Positions 15,472 through 25,298 of a DNA stretch of 64,000 nt are shown in pieces (the first letter of the stretch is position 1; each line of letters starts with the position of its first letter). A program made the translations under genes and the position numbers. The notes under the pieces were generated by a model. It searched no databases, was not told where the DNA came from, and saw only the letters and a program-made list of their open reading frames with translations. Origin of the DNA: an uncultured Rhodopila sp. (GTDB lineage: Bacteria > Pseudomonadota > Alphaproteobacteria > Acetobacterales > Acetobacteraceae); assembly GCF_903944925.1 (NCBI RefSeq), contig NZ_CAJATU010000098.1, forward strand, positions 1 to 64,000. The letters run 5' to 3'.

Positions 15472-16866
15472 ATGCGGGTAGCCATCATTTCGTTTGGATC
15501 TCAGGGCGACACCAGGCCGTTGATCGCCTTGGGCCAAAGCTTGGTGCGGGCAGGGCATCAGGCGATATTGCTTGCTGATCCTGAATTCGCCGGGCTTACA
15601 GCCGAATCCGGCGTAGATTTCCTGCCGCTCGCCGGCGGCAGCGTTCGTGAACTGTTCACAAACCGGGAGATTGCGAAACCAAGTCGACGCGGGTTCGATG
15701 TTTGGGGCGTGATGCAGGTGCTGATGGAGCACATGGGCCGCTACACGGAGACCTGGGGGCGGCAACTCCGCAACGCAGCGTCGGATGCAGACGTGGTCGT
15801 TGCGTCCGGGCTTACCTTCTTCATCGGCCTGGCCGTCGCCGAGGCGCTCGGCCTCCCGACCGTCGCGGCATCGCTGCAACCGGTTGTGCCAACCCGGGAT
15901 TTCCCGCCGGCTATCATCCGGGCCCCCGGGATGCCACGCATCGTCTACCCGACATTGCACAGGATCGTCTCGATCGCGGTCTGGTTTCTCACGGCACGAT
16001 CCGTGCAGCGGCTGCGGCACGCGACACTGGGTCTGCCGAAATGGCCTTGGTACGGGCCTGCACGCCAAATGCTGCGCCAGCGTACCCCGCTGCTGGTTGC
16101 GGTCAGCCCAACGGTTGTGCCACGCCCGCGGGACTGGCCCGATTTTATTCACCTGACCGGCTTCTGGTACCTCGACGCGGCTGATGCCTACCAGCCTCCG
16201 GCACGCTTGCTGCGGTTCCTCGAAGCCGGCGAGCCGCCGGTGTATGTGGGTTTTGGAAGCATGGCGGGTTTCGATCCGCTGGCAACGGCAGAACTGTTGG
16301 TGGAAGCCCTCGGCGTGCGCCGGGCGATTATTGCCGCCGGTTGGGGAGGACTCACGTCACAGGCTTTGCCGGACAACGTCCTTTGTATCGAGGCCGCGCC
16401 GCATGACTGGCTGCTGCCGCGCATGAGCCTCGCCATCCACCATGGCGGGGCTGGCACGACCGCCGCCGTGGCTCGGGCCGGCATCCCTCAGATTGTCATT
16501 CCGCATATAACGGACCAGCCCTTTTGGGCCGCCTGCGTGCAGTCGCTGGGCGTTGGGCCGGCTCCGATCGAGCGCCGGACCCTGACGGCCGAGAACCTGG
16601 CCATGGCCATCCGGGCTGCCGAAACCCGGGCGATGCGTCAGACCGCCGCTGCCCTGGGCGCGCGGGTTCGCGCGGAAGACGGAGTCGGCGAGGCGGTGCG
16701 ATTGATCGAGCGAGTCGCGCGCGCCAACCGCTCCCGGCAGGGATCACGCCCGATCGCCCTGCCGATGCCGCCCGAAAGTGTCGGTGCGGAAAACTTTGCC
16801 TCGGGCGCGGTCGCTGCCTTCCGTCAGTCGGGCGAAGGCCCCATAGGCGTCAGACCAGCAACCTGA
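15472..16866 (+). CDS. GT1-family (UGT-like) glycosyltransferase
   Basis: A 464-residue GT-B enzyme. The N-terminus MRVAIISFGSQGDTRPLIAL matches sterol- and lipid-type UDP-sugar transferases; the C-terminal donor site is PHDWLLPRMSLAIHHGGAGT near residues 305-325, followed by PQIVIPHITDQPFWA. These enzymes glycosylate small lipophilic acceptors such as sterols, hopanoids, rhamnolipid precursors or macrolides. A hopanoid acceptor is conceivable given hpnN 650 bp downstream, but only by proximity. The C-terminal ~40 residues are low-complexity and probably disordered. Confidence 0.87.
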   Translation: MRVAIISFGSQGDTRPLIALGQSLVRAGHQAILLADPEFAGLTAESGVDFLPLAGGSVRELFTNREIAKPSRRGFDVWGVMQVLMEHMGRYTETWGRQLRNAASDADVVVASGLTFFIGLAVAEALGLPTVAASLQPVVPTRDFPPAIIRAPGMPRIVYPTLHRIVSIAVWFLTARSVQRLRHATLGLPKWPWYGPARQMLRQRTPLLVAVSPTVVPRPRDWPDFIHLTGFWYLDAADAYQPPARLLRFLEAGEPPVYVGFGSMAGFDPLATAELLVEALGVRRAIIAAGWGGLTSQALPDNVLCIEAAPHDWLLPRMSLAIHHGGAGTTAAVARAGIPQIVIPHITDQPFWAACVQSLGVGPAPIERRTLTAENLAMAIRAAETRAMRQTAAALGARVRAEDGVGEAVRLIERVARANRSRQGSRPIALPMPPESVGAENFASGAVAAFRQSGEGPIGVRPAT

Positions 16867-17128
16867 ACTGCGCGCCGTCGCCGGCCGCGTGAAGGCAGGC
16901 CACGACCCCCTTGCGGAGCGGAGCCTTAGACACCGGTCCAGCCGGCCACCAAAGCCGTGAGCAACCGAGCGGCCCGCGCCGAACCGTTGCCCAGCGCGCT
17001 GAGCCTGCGCGCATCATGACGGAGGAAAACGCAGCAGCCGCGGCACTTATTTAACGCCCATTGAGCCATCGCCCGCCATGACGGTGGGGACGACCGTGCC
17101 TATGGGTCAAACTCGATGCGGGGTGGGA

Positions 17129-17353
17129 TTACTTCTTGATCCCCAGCCCGGCGAACTTCTTGTTGAACTTCGCCACCTGACCGCCGGTGTCCATCATGCG
17201 CTGCACGCCGGTCCAGGCCGGGTGGGACTTCGGATCGATGTCCAGGCGCAGCGTGTCGCCCGGTTTGCCCATGCAGGACCGGGTCTTGAACTGCGACCCG
17301 TCGGTCATGATGACGTTAATCTCGTGGTACTGGGGGTGTATGCCCGGCTTCAT
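17129..17353 (-). CDS. rpmE: Ribosomal protein bL31
   Basis: A 74-residue bL31 of the long alphaproteobacterial form: [40 protein letters not shown] and KSHPAWTG. Only one cysteine remains, so it is the zinc-free (C-minus) type. The frame is open for 51 codons upstream, but homology begins at the ATG at 17353, which has a GGAC/AGGACAT-like ribosome site. It is an accessory protein of the 50S central protuberance. It diverges from hpnN. Confidence 0.95.
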   Translation of the reverse strand: MKPGIHPQYHEINVIMTDGSQFKTRSCMGKPGDTLRLDIDPKSHPAWTGVQRMMDTGGQVAKFNKKFAGLGIKK

Positions 17354-17520
17354 GATTACAATGTCCTTCCTGGCACTGCCGATACCGACCGGCCGCGCGA
17401 AGCCGGGCCTATACCCGCACGCCGCGCATACCTCAAGCCCGACGTGATCGGGTTTGCCATGGACCACCCGGGACGGAGCGACTATCAGGTGCCGCCCCAC
17501 AGTCACAGGCTTTCGTACTG

Positions 17521-20109
17521 ATGCTTATCCGCCTGCTCGCCGGTCTCGTCGATTTCAGCCGGCGTCACGCCCTTTATGTCCTGCTCGGGGGTGTGCTGCT
17601 CGCCGCATGCGCCGGCTGGTTCGCCGCCAACCATCTCGGCGTCAGCACCGACACCGACCTGATGTTCTCGCAAAGCCTCCCCTGGCGGCAGCGGGCAATC
17701 GAGATGAACAAGGATTTCCCGCAGAACACTAACCTGCTGGTGGCCGTGGTCGACGCGCGCATCCCGGAGGAAGCCGACGCCACCGCCAACGAACTGGCCA
17801 GGCGCCTGTCGGCGGAAACGCAGCACTTCACTTCGATCCGCCGCCCGGACGCCAACCCGTTCCTGGAGAAGGAGGGTCTGCTGTTCCTCGACTTGAAGCA
17901 GTTGTCGGCGCTGATGGACCAGACGATCGATGCGCAGCCCTTCCTCGGACAGCTCGTTGTCGATCCATCCGCGCGCGGGCTGTTTTCCGCGCTGTCGCTG
18001 CTCGGGATGGGGGTGACGCAGACGGATGCCGACCTGACGCCCTACCTGAAGCCGATCGAGAGCTTCCATGTGGCGATGGCTGATGCGCTGGCGGGTCATG
18101 CGCGGCCGCTGTCGTGGCAAAGCCTGCTCGGCGGCAGCCTGAGTGACTTGGCCGGACCCTACCGTTTCGTGCTGGCTCAGGTGCGGCAGGATTTCGGCGC
18201 GCTGGAGCCGGGCGGCGCTGCGACCGGCGCGATGCGCGCGGCAATAGCGGATCTGGATTTCGTGAAGTCGGGCGAGGCGCATGTCAGGATTACCGGCCCG
18301 GTCGCCCTGGCCGACGAAGAATTCGCCACGGTCGCCCAGGGCGCCGTGGTGGGCCTGATTGGCAGCCTGGTCCTGATCACACTCTGGCTGTTTCTGGCGG
18401 TCCGCACCTGGCGGCTGATCGTGCCGATTTTGATGACGTTGATCCTTGGGCTGATGCTGACCGTGCTGTTCGCGGCTGCCGTTGTCGGCACCCTGAACCT
18501 GGTGTCTGTCGGCTTCGGCGTCCTGTTTGTCGGCATCGCAGTCGATTTCGCTATTCAGTTCTCGGTGCGCTACCGCGAGTACCGGTTCGGGCAGGGCGAT
18601 CCGGCCGCCGCGATGACCGAGACCGCCCGCCGCGTCGGCGTGCAAATCCTGATTGCCGCCCTGGCCACCTCGGCGGGGTTCCTGGCCTTCGTCCCGACCG
18701 ACTTTTCCGGCGTCGCGGAGCTTGGCCTGATCGCCGGTGCGGGCATGATCATGGCCTTTATCTGCACGATCTTCTTCCTGCCCGCGGCGATCACCGTATT
18801 CCGGCCGCGCGGCGAGGCGGGGGAGGTGGGCTTTGCCTGGGCGGGGCGCATCGATCCGCTCATCATTCGCCGCCGTGTCCCGATCCTGATCGGCTTCGGC
18901 GTCCTGGCGGTGGCCGCCGTGTCGGTGTCGCCGTGGCTGGTGTTCAACTCCGACCCGCTGGCCACCAAGAACCCGAACACCGAGGCGATGCGCACGCTGC
19001 GTGACCTGATCAACAACCCGCTGACCAACCCCTATACGATCGATGTGCTGGCCCCCAGCGCGCAGGCGGCGGCGGAACTGGCGCCGCGGCTGGAAAAGCT
19101 GCCGAGCGTCTCCGGCGTGATCAGCATCAACACGTTCGTGCCTGAGGATCAGTCGCAGAAGCTGGCGGTCATCGCGGATGCGAACACCATTCTGGCGCCC
19201 ACGCTGGCGCCGCGCGGTTCATCCGCACCGGTCACGCCGGAGCAGATCCGGATGGCCGCCAAGTCAGCGCTCAGCCAGATCGATCCAGCGCTGCGCAAGC
19301 TGCCGAAGGACCACCCGCTGGTGTTCGTCGCCGAGGATCTGCGACGGATGGCAAGCGCGCCGGACGATGTTCTGATGGCCGCCAATTCCGCGCTGGTCCG
19401 TTTCCTGCCGGAGCAGCTTGATCACCTGCGGACGGTGCTCGCCGCCGAACCGGTGACTCTGAGCGCCATTCCGGCCGAGTTCGCACGCAACTGGTTACTG
19501 CCGGACGGGCGGGCGCGGGTGCAGGTGAACCCGACCCCAGCCTCGCACACGCCGAAGGGGCTGCGGGAGTTCGTCCGCCAGGTGACCGCTCTCGCCCCCG
19601 ATGCCGGCGGTTCGGCGGTGACCATCGCGGCGACCAGCGACACCATCGTCGGCGCATTCCGGTCCGCGGCGATCTATGCCGTGATCGCGATCGCCATCAT
19701 CCTGTCCGCGCTGCTGCGGCGGGCGCTGGATGTGACTCTGGTGATGGCTCCGCTGCTGCTGTCGGCGCTGCTGACCTTGCTGATCGCGGTGCTGCTGCCG
19801 CTGCCGTTGAACTTTGCCAATATCATCGCGCTGCCCCTGTTGCTCGGAGTGGGCGTATCGTTTAATATCTACTTCGTCATGAACTGGCGTGCCGGCCAGC
19901 ATCATCCGCTGGGCAGCGCGACAGCCCGTGCGATCCTGTTTTCCGCCCTGACGACCGGCACTGCATTCGGATCGCTGGCACTGTCGGCTCATCCCGGGAC
20001 CGCCAGCATGGGAGAATTGCTGCTGATCAGCCTCGGCTGCACGCTGGTGGCGAGCCTGGTGTTCATCCCGGCGCTGTTGGCGAGCCTGACGCCGCGAGAG
20101 ACGGTTTGA
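17521..20109 (+). CDS. hpnN: Hopanoid transporter HpnN (MMPL/RND family)
   Basis: An 862-residue RND-type protein with the HpnN plan: one N-terminal membrane helix (residues ~15-35), a large periplasmic loop, a five-helix block (~275-425) including [20 protein letters not shown], a second anchor and periplasmic loop, and a C-terminal five-helix block (~710-855) including [20 protein letters not shown]. HpnN moves hopanoids from the inner to the outer membrane. The ATG start is immediate after a weak ribosome site. A small secreted protein follows 9 bp downstream. Other hpn genes are not in this window. Confidence 0.9.
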   Translation: MLIRLLAGLVDFSRRHALYVLLGGVLLAACAGWFAANHLGVSTDTDLMFSQSLPWRQRAIEMNKDFPQNTNLLVAVVDARIPEEADATANELARRLSAETQHFTSIRRPDANPFLEKEGLLFLDLKQLSALMDQTIDAQPFLGQLVVDPSARGLFSALSLLGMGVTQTDADLTPYLKPIESFHVAMADALAGHARPLSWQSLLGGSLSDLAGPYRFVLAQVRQDFGALEPGGAATGAMRAAIADLDFVKSGEAHVRITGPVALADEEFATVAQGAVVGLIGSLVLITLWLFLAVRTWRLIVPILMTLILGLMLTVLFAAAVVGTLNLVSVGFGVLFVGIAVDFAIQFSVRYREYRFGQGDPAAAMTETARRVGVQILIAALATSAGFLAFVPTDFSGVAELGLIAGAGMIMAFICTIFFLPAAITVFRPRGEAGEVGFAWAGRIDPLIIRRRVPILIGFGVLAVAAVSVSPWLVFNSDPLATKNPNTEAMRTLRDLINNPLTNPYTIDVLAPSAQAAAELAPRLEKLPSVSGVISINTFVPEDQSQKLAVIADANTILAPTLAPRGSSAPVTPEQIRMAAKSALSQIDPALRKLPKDHPLVFVAEDLRRMASAPDDVLMAANSALVRFLPEQLDHLRTVLAAEPVTLSAIPAEFARNWLLPDGRARVQVNPTPASHTPKGLREFVRQVTALAPDAGGSAVTIAATSDTIVGAFRSAAIYAVIAIAIILSALLRRALDVTLVMAPLLLSALLTLLIAVLLPLPLNFANIIALPLLLGVGVSFNIYFVMNWRAGQHHPLGSATARAILFSALTTGTAFGSLALSAHPGTASMGELLLISLGCTLVASLVFIPALLASLTPRETV

Positions 20110-20118
20110 GGAGGCGTT

Positions 20119-20427
20119 ATGCGCAGGCGATCGATGGCTTCGCTGGGCTTGCTTCTGCTGACGGCCGCCGCAGCCCCTCCAGGGCCATGCGGACCGGCCG
20201 AAAAGCCCGCGCCGATCGGCCAGACTGAAAGCACCGGCGCGCCGCACGAGCCGGGTTTGCCGGCAATATCCGAGATAGACGATCCTTGCGACAGCGGCGG
20301 GGTTGAACCACCCGCCACGCTAACGATAACGCCGAACAACGAGGCGGAGGAAGCGCTGCACGGCTTGCCGCCGTCCGAGGCGTTGCGCCCAATCGATCAT
20401 ACCAGAGAGGTACCGGCTTACCGGTGA
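20119..20427 (+). CDS. Small secreted protein of unknown function downstream of hpnN
   Basis: A 102-residue reading frame starting with a plausible signal peptide (MRRRSMASLGLLLLTAAAAP) and a proline-, glutamate- and aspartate-rich mature part with no recognisable domain. A strong GGAGG ribosome site precedes the ATG by 6 bases and the gene begins 9 bp after hpnN, so co-transcription is likely. An envelope role linked to hopanoid transport is only a guess from position. Confidence 0.55.
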   Translation: MRRRSMASLGLLLLTAAAAPPGPCGPAEKPAPIGQTESTGAPHEPGLPAISEIDDPCDSGGVEPPATLTITPNNEAEEALHGLPPSEALRPIDHTREVPAYR

Positions 20428-20441
20428 CCGCGGCGGGGAAT

Positions 20442-22058
20442 CTACCGGGAAAACGGGCGATAGTCCTGAGCGCACCGCGCTCCGTCCGGCGGAAGCGTTC
20501 CATCGGTCAGATACGCCGCGATGGCGTCCTGCGCGCATCGGCTCGGGTTCAGCAATTCGGTATGCCCGAAGCCGTCAACGGTCAGGAAATGTCCATCGTA
20601 CAACTCGGCGGCCATGCGCCTGGAGCTTGAATACGGCGTCGCCGGGTCGAATGTGTTGCCGACAACCAGAACCGGCGGTGTCGGCGTGTTCCAGGGACCG
20701 GAATAGGTCTCGGCCGCCTCGATCGACCAGCCGAGGCAGATTGCCAGCAGCGGCCAGGCGGTCAGGCCCGCCCGCCGGTCAGAGAACAGAGCCTGTTTCA
20801 CGTTGGCCGTCACCGTCGCCGGGTTGGGGCTTTCGCCGCAGATGACAGCGGCCTGACGGCCATAACTGGTTGTGTAGGTCGCTGCTTGCGACGCCGTGGA
20901 CACCGCTGCCGGGGCGGCTTGCGCGGCGGCCGAGGACTGGCCTCCGGCATTGGTGGCTGACCAGACATCCTGCAGGAATTGAGCGACAGCGACATATCCC
21001 GGGAACCGGTCGAAACCCGGCACCGGATGGATGATAAAGATCGAGCTCTGGAAATAGGAGATGACAGCCGTGTCGTCGACCGCCTGACCGTCAATCGTAA
21101 CCGGATTGGTTCTGAGACTTTCCAGCAACGACTGATACTTCTCCTGTGTCGCTTCAGCCTTCGGCGCGGCAAAGGGGCAACTCGCAACGCCGGCCTCCCC
21201 GCATGCCGCCAGGAATGCCGTTACCGTTTCCGACGATCCGATATCCGAACCGATACGCACGAACGTGCTGAGGCGACGACTGTCCTTGCCGGTTCCCGCC
21301 CAGGCTGTCGGGTAGACCGCGCCGTCGAGCACGGCCGCCCTGACGTTCCCGGGGAACATGTTCAAATAGGTCGCTCCGAGAAAAGTGCCGTAGGACGTGC
21401 CGTAATAGCTGATCTTAGCGTCACCGACGGCTTGCCGCAGAAGATCGAGGTCGCGTGCATTGTCTGCTGTCGAAACATGCGCCAGAAGGGACCCTTCCCT
21501 GGCAACGCATGCCTGATTAAGCGTGGTGCGAGCGTTGGAAAGCTTGGCCAGGTCAGATGGAGACACGGGAATAGCAGGCAGGCCCGCGTAGAGATTTTGG
21601 GTAAATGTTGCTTCGTCGCTTGCACTGTTGAAGCATTGAACGACGGGTGTTGTGTCGCCTCCCATGCCTCTGGGATCCCAACTGACAATATCGAAGCGGC
21701 TTGTCACCTGCGCGGGAAAGCCGCCGATGGCGATTGGCATGTACTGTGTTCCGGAGTCGCTCGGTCCGCCGGGATTCCAGAACAGCGTGCCAATCCGGTT
21801 TTTTGAATCGTCGGCGGAATGTTTGATCAGGGCGAGGGAGAAAGATCCGCCCTCCGGATCGGAGTAATCGATCGGAACCCGGGCCGTTGAGCACAAGAAG
21901 CCGGCATCCTGCTGATCCGCGCAGGGCTGCCAGTTCAGCACCGGCACGGGAACCGCCTCGGCGGCGGCTGCCGGCCACGCAGCCGCGGCGGCGAGGCAGG
22001 CGGCGGAAACCCGCAGGGCAACCGATAAGACACGCCGAACGGATCGTGATGCGGACAT
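20442..22058 (-). CDS. Secreted alpha/beta hydrolase, tripeptidyl-aminopeptidase-like
   Basis: A 538-residue secreted hydrolase of the SlpD/TAP family. A signal peptide ending near AAAAWPAAAAEA is followed by the oxyanion region LFWNPGGPSDSG, the nucleophile elbow YYGTSYGTFLG near residue 225, and the C-terminal TAP-like domain with VVGNTFDPATPY (acid) and DGFGHTEL (His). Cysteines LCS, QCF, CGE and RCAQ suggest disulfides in the periplasm. The frame is open upstream to 22202, but the ATG at 22058 has GGAG 9 bases before it and directly precedes the signal peptide. The substrate is probably short peptides or esters. Confidence 0.83.
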   Translation of the reverse strand: MSASRSVRRVLSVALRVSAACLAAAAAWPAAAAEAVPVPVLNWQPCADQQDAGFLCSTARVPIDYSDPEGGSFSLALIKHSADDSKNRIGTLFWNPGGPSDSGTQYMPIAIGGFPAQVTSRFDIVSWDPRGMGGDTTPVVQCFNSASDEATFTQNLYAGLPAIPVSPSDLAKLSNARTTLNQACVAREGSLLAHVSTADNARDLDLLRQAVGDAKISYYGTSYGTFLGATYLNMFPGNVRAAVLDGAVYPTAWAGTGKDSRRLSTFVRIGSDIGSSETVTAFLAACGEAGVASCPFAAPKAEATQEKYQSLLESLRTNPVTIDGQAVDDTAVISYFQSSIFIIHPVPGFDRFPGYVAVAQFLQDVWSATNAGGQSSAAAQAAPAAVSTASQAATYTTSYGRQAAVICGESPNPATVTANVKQALFSDRRAGLTAWPLLAICLGWSIEAAETYSGPWNTPTPPVLVVGNTFDPATPYSSSRRMAAELYDGHFLTVDGFGHTELLNPSRCAQDAIAAYLTDGTLPPDGARCAQDYRPFSR

Positions 22059-22293
22059 GCGAACGGCTCCGGAATGGACAGAAGATGGTTTTATCAACGG
22101 AGACATCAAGGCTTGATGCCGCGGTTGCGCACGTTTGACTGCAAGCCGGTATTGGGTCCGGCGCGTTTTGTTGTACGCAAATTCATGCTTGTCCGTTAGC
22201 ACCCCGATTTGTTGCCTGCAATATACCGGGACAAAAACTCAGATCACAGACAAGACATTCCGCCGCGACAAACGGGACGCCGAGGCGCCCGGC

Positions 22294-23268
22294 TCAACCG
22301 GCGGCCAGCCGCTTCTCGCGGGCTTCAACCAGAAGGCATAGTATTTCGAACAGCACCGAAGCAGCGTTGAACGAAGTCAACGTGCCAGTATCAAACGGCG
22401 GCGCCACCTCCACCACGTCGCCGCCGACGAAGTCGAGGCCGCGCAGCTCGCGCAATAGACGCAGCGCCTGCAATGCGGTCAGGCCGCCGGCCTCCGGCGT
22501 CCCGGTGCCGGGCGCCTCGCTCGGGTCGAGGCTGTCGATGTCGAACGACAGATAGACCGGGCCGCCGCCCGCCACACGGCGGGCTTCCTCGGCGACATAG
22601 CGCCAACCGCGGTCGTCGAATTCGTCCATCGCCAGCACCCGCATGCCGCTGCGCTGGCTGAAGCCCCACAGGTCCGGATCATTGGTGGTGCCGCGAATGC
22701 CGATCTGAATGACGCGGTGGGGGTCGAGGAGGTTTTCCTCGACGGCGCGGCGGAACGGGGCGCCGTGATGAAAGCGCGACCCCATGTAATCGTCGCCGGT
22801 GTCGCAATGCGCATCGATATGCACCATGCCCACCGGCCCGCCAGCCGCCACCGCTCGCAGAATCGGCAGGCTGATGGAATGATCGCCACCGACGGACAAC
22901 GGCACGATCCCGGCAGCCGTGACGGTCCGGTAGAACGTTTCGATCTCCTGGTGGGCGTTGGTCAGTTCGTACGGCTGCTCGATCCAGCAATCGCCGAGGT
23001 CTCGTACCCTGGCGCTGGCGAAGGGTGCTATCCGGGTGGCGGCATTGATACGCCGCAGCAATGTCGATTGCTCGCGCACCCCGCGCGGCCCGTGGCGCGT
23101 GCCGGAACGATGGGTGACGCCGCCGTCGAACGGCACGCCGATAATGCCGATATCCACGTCATCGGTCGCGTGCGCCAGCGGCGCCCGAAAGAACGAGGCA
23201 ACGCCGGCATAGCGCGGGAGCGCCTGCGGGTCCTGGAAGTCAGTGTAAATCCGCGGTTGCTTGATCAT
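22294..23268 (-). CDS. Agmatinase/guanidinoacid ureohydrolase
   Basis: A 324-residue ureohydrolase with all manganese-binding motifs: GGDHS at 127-131, HIDAHCD at 150-156 and FDIDSLDP at 242-249. It splits urea from a guanidino substrate. The GTGTPEAGGLT segment fits agmatinase, guanidinobutyrase or guanidinopropionase rather than arginase; the exact substrate is open. An ornithine decarboxylase for putrescine synthesis lies far away at 57-58 kb. AAAGGAG precedes the ATG, and a 17-base tandem repeat sits just upstream of it. Confidence 0.87.
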   Translation of the reverse strand: MIKQPRIYTDFQDPQALPRYAGVASFFRAPLAHATDDVDIGIIGVPFDGGVTHRSGTRHGPRGVREQSTLLRRINAATRIAPFASARVRDLGDCWIEQPYELTNAHQEIETFYRTVTAAGIVPLSVGGDHSISLPILRAVAAGGPVGMVHIDAHCDTGDDYMGSRFHHGAPFRRAVEENLLDPHRVIQIGIRGTTNDPDLWGFSQRSGMRVLAMDEFDDRGWRYVAEEARRVAGGGPVYLSFDIDSLDPSEAPGTGTPEAGGLTALQALRLLRELRGLDFVGGDVVEVAPPFDTGTLTSFNAASVLFEILCLLVEAREKRLAAG

Positions 23269-23291
23269 CCGTCGGGCTGCTCCTTTGCGTT

Positions 23292-23325
23292 ATGGACGGA
23301 AGGCTGTGATGGACGGAAGGTTGTG
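23292..23325. repeat. Two tandem 17-bp repeats upstream of the ureohydrolase
   Basis: ATGGACGGAAGGYTGTG occurs twice in tandem, with one mismatch, 24 bases upstream of the ureohydrolase start. Position suggests a regulator-binding site, but it could equally be a slippage duplication. Confidence 0.6.
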
Positions 23326-23339
23326 CCACACGCAATGTG

Positions 23340-23429
23340 TCATGGCCGGGCTCGGCCCGGCCATCCACGTCTTTGCCGTGACCAGCTCCGTAAGCCGTGG
23401 ATGGCCGGGACAAGCCCGGCCATCCACGG
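23340..23429. repeat. Dispersed inverted repeat (CATGGCCGGG family)
   Basis: CATGGCCGGGCTCGGCCCGG then CCATCCACG at the left, and a second hairpin GTGGATGGCCGGGACAAGC then CCGGCCATCCACGG at the right. Related copies are at 36574-36657 and inside the coding region at about 30910-31045. REP-like, non-coding, between two minus-strand genes. Confidence 0.7.
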
Positions 23430-23457
23430 AGACGATGGTGGGGTGCCGACCACTGGC

Positions 23458-24120
23458 TCACCCCATCATTCCGGCGGCGATGTTAACGGTGAATGCCACG
23501 ATGACCGTGTTGAACAGGAAGCTCAACAGCCCATGCAGAGCGGCGACGCGGCGCAGCTTGCGGCTGGTGATCTGCACGTCGGACACCTGGAACGTCATTC
23601 CCAGAACCAGGGAAAAATACAGGAAGTCCATGTAGTCGGGCCTTGTCTCCCCGGGGAATTCCAGGCCGCCATCGACATCGGGACCGCCGAGGTCGTCCGC
23701 ATCGAACTCGTGCGCGTAACGGAACGCGAAGGTCACGTGGGTCACCAGCCAGGACATGAACAGCGTTACCGCCACCAGCGCCACCTGCAGCCCGCGATCA
23801 GCGTCGGACGCCCGCTTGATGGCGGAAAACTCGCTGCTGATAACGACGAAGCTGACGATCACCACGGCCAGGGTCAGCCAGAAGATGGTCCACTCGCCTT
23901 CCTCCTGCGCTTCCGCCCGCGCCGGCATCCGTTCCGCCGTTGTCGTAACGAACACATATGCGGCCACACCGAGAAACACCGACACGGCGACATCCCAGGC
24001 CAGCAACCCCCGCGTCGTGGCGGAAAGTGCCGCGGGAAGCAGCGGCCAAAACGCCAATCCGGTCAACAGCCCCGTCACCATGCCCGGCCTTGCCCGGATC
24101 GTTCGCCAAATCGATCGCAT
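23458..24120 (-). CDS. DUF1345 membrane protein
   Basis: A 220-residue protein with five or six hydrophobic segments and the DUF1345 signature: FTLSWLVTHVTFAFRYAHEF-like FMSWLVTHVTFAFRYAH near residue 140, then DYMDFLYFSLVLGMTFQVSD. Function is unknown; the family resembles small ion-channel-like or transporter proteins. It follows the M20 peptidase by 8 bp in the same direction, so it is probably the last gene of a nucleoside hydrolase/peptidase/DUF1345 transcript. The ATG start gives the full N-terminal helix. Confidence 0.85.
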   Translation of the reverse strand: MRSIWRTIRARPGMVTGLLTGLAFWPLLPAALSATTRGLLAWDVAVSVFLGVAAYVFVTTTAERMPARAEAQEEGEWTIFWLTLAVVIVSFVVISSEFSAIKRASDADRGLQVALVAVTLFMSWLVTHVTFAFRYAHEFDADDLGGPDVDGGLEFPGETRPDYMDFLYFSLVLGMTFQVSDVQITSRKLRRVAALHGLLSFLFNTVIVAFTVNIAAGMMG

Positions 24121-24128
24121 GGGTTCGC

Positions 24129-25259
24129 CTAGACCAGGGTCGCCAGCAGTCCCGCCACCAGCTTGCCGCGCGACACCAGGCTGTCCACCTCGATATGCTC
24201 GTTCAGCGTATGCGCCCCTGCCCCGGCAACCCCCAGCCCATCCAATGTCGGCACCCCCATCGCGCCGGTGAAATTGCCGTCCGATCCGCCGCCCGCGCTT
24301 TGCGAGCTGATGTCGGCGCCCAAACGCCTTGCGACCTGCCGGGCTGCCTCATACAGCGCCATGGTCCCGGCATCCGGCTCCCACACCGGACGGGTGACGC
24401 CGCGGGTCACCCTGAACTGCACCTCGTTGGATGACGCCCGTAAATCCAGCATCGCCGCGACCCCGCGGTCCAGATCCTCCTGCCGCTTGGCCATCGACAG
24501 CGCCTCACCGGTGCAGGTGGTGCTGACGCAGTTCACCCACTGGCCGCCATGGATGCGGCCGACACTGAAGGTGCAGCTTTCAGTCGTCATATCCTCGATC
24601 TCGATCAGCTTCCGCGCCATTTCGCGAATCGCCGAACGGCCGGCGCCGGGGGAGGAGCCGGCGTGGCTGGGGCGGCCGGTGGCCTCCAGGTTGAAGCGGG
24701 CGATGGCGTAGCGGCCCGTGACCACGCCGCCATCGGGCCGCGCCGGTTCGGGGATCAGCACATAAGCCTGGCGCGACGCCTCCGCCTCGATCAGGTCGCG
24801 GGTGGAGGGCGACCCGACTTCCTCGTCGCTGGTGAGCAGGACGGTGATAGGCAGGTCGGTGTTAACGCCGGCGCGCTGAAGCTGGCGGATCGCCTCCAGC
24901 GCGATGTAGTTGCCGGCTTTCATGTCCAGGATACCCGGGCCGAACGCCAGGTTGCCGTCACGGCGGAACGGCAGATTCGCCAATGTGCCAATGGGGTGAA
25001 CGGTGTCGAGATGGCCCATCACCAGGATGCCCGGCACATGCGGCGTCGGGTGCGGGAAGCTGGCGCGGACGCAGTCGCCGAACCCGCCTGTCCCGGCGAT
25101 CCGCTCGGTCCGCGCGCCGGACAGAATCAGCGCGCGGGAGACGATGTCCATCATACGGTTGACCGCCGCGGCATCGTAGGTCGGGCTTTCGCACTCCACC
25201 CACGACTGTAGTCCGGCCAGCATGGCATCGGCGTCGAAGGGCAGCGCGTTCGGGTCCAT
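24129..25259 (-). CDS. M20 metallopeptidase (carboxypeptidase G2-like)
   Basis: A 376-residue zinc peptidase. The motifs GHLDTVHP (His/Asp ligands), GPGILDMKAG (bridging Asp), TSDEEVGS (catalytic Glu and Glu ligand), a SHAGSSPGAGRSAI dimerisation segment and a final AHTLNEH (His ligand) match the glutamate carboxypeptidase/ArgE-like branch. It would hydrolyse an N-acyl amino acid or short peptide; there is no signal peptide, so it is cytoplasmic. The ATG at 25259 is chosen because AGGAG lies 9 bases before it. It lies 39 bp after the nucleoside hydrolase. Confidence 0.87.
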   Translation of the reverse strand: MDPNALPFDADAMLAGLQSWVECESPTYDAAAVNRMMDIVSRALILSGARTERIAGTGGFGDCVRASFPHPTPHVPGILVMGHLDTVHPIGTLANLPFRRDGNLAFGPGILDMKAGNYIALEAIRQLQRAGVNTDLPITVLLTSDEEVGSPSTRDLIEAEASRQAYVLIPEPARPDGGVVTGRYAIARFNLEATGRPSHAGSSPGAGRSAIREMARKLIEIEDMTTESCTFSVGRIHGGQWVNCVSTTCTGEALSMAKRQEDLDRGVAAMLDLRASSNEVQFRVTRGVTRPVWEPDAGTMALYEAARQVARRLGADISSQSAGGGSDGNFTGAMGVPTLDGLGVAGAGAHTLNEHIEVDSLVSRGKLVAGLLATLV

Positions 25260-25298
25260 GCCGCGGTTTCTCCTGTCCGTCGGCAAACGATGCCATGG

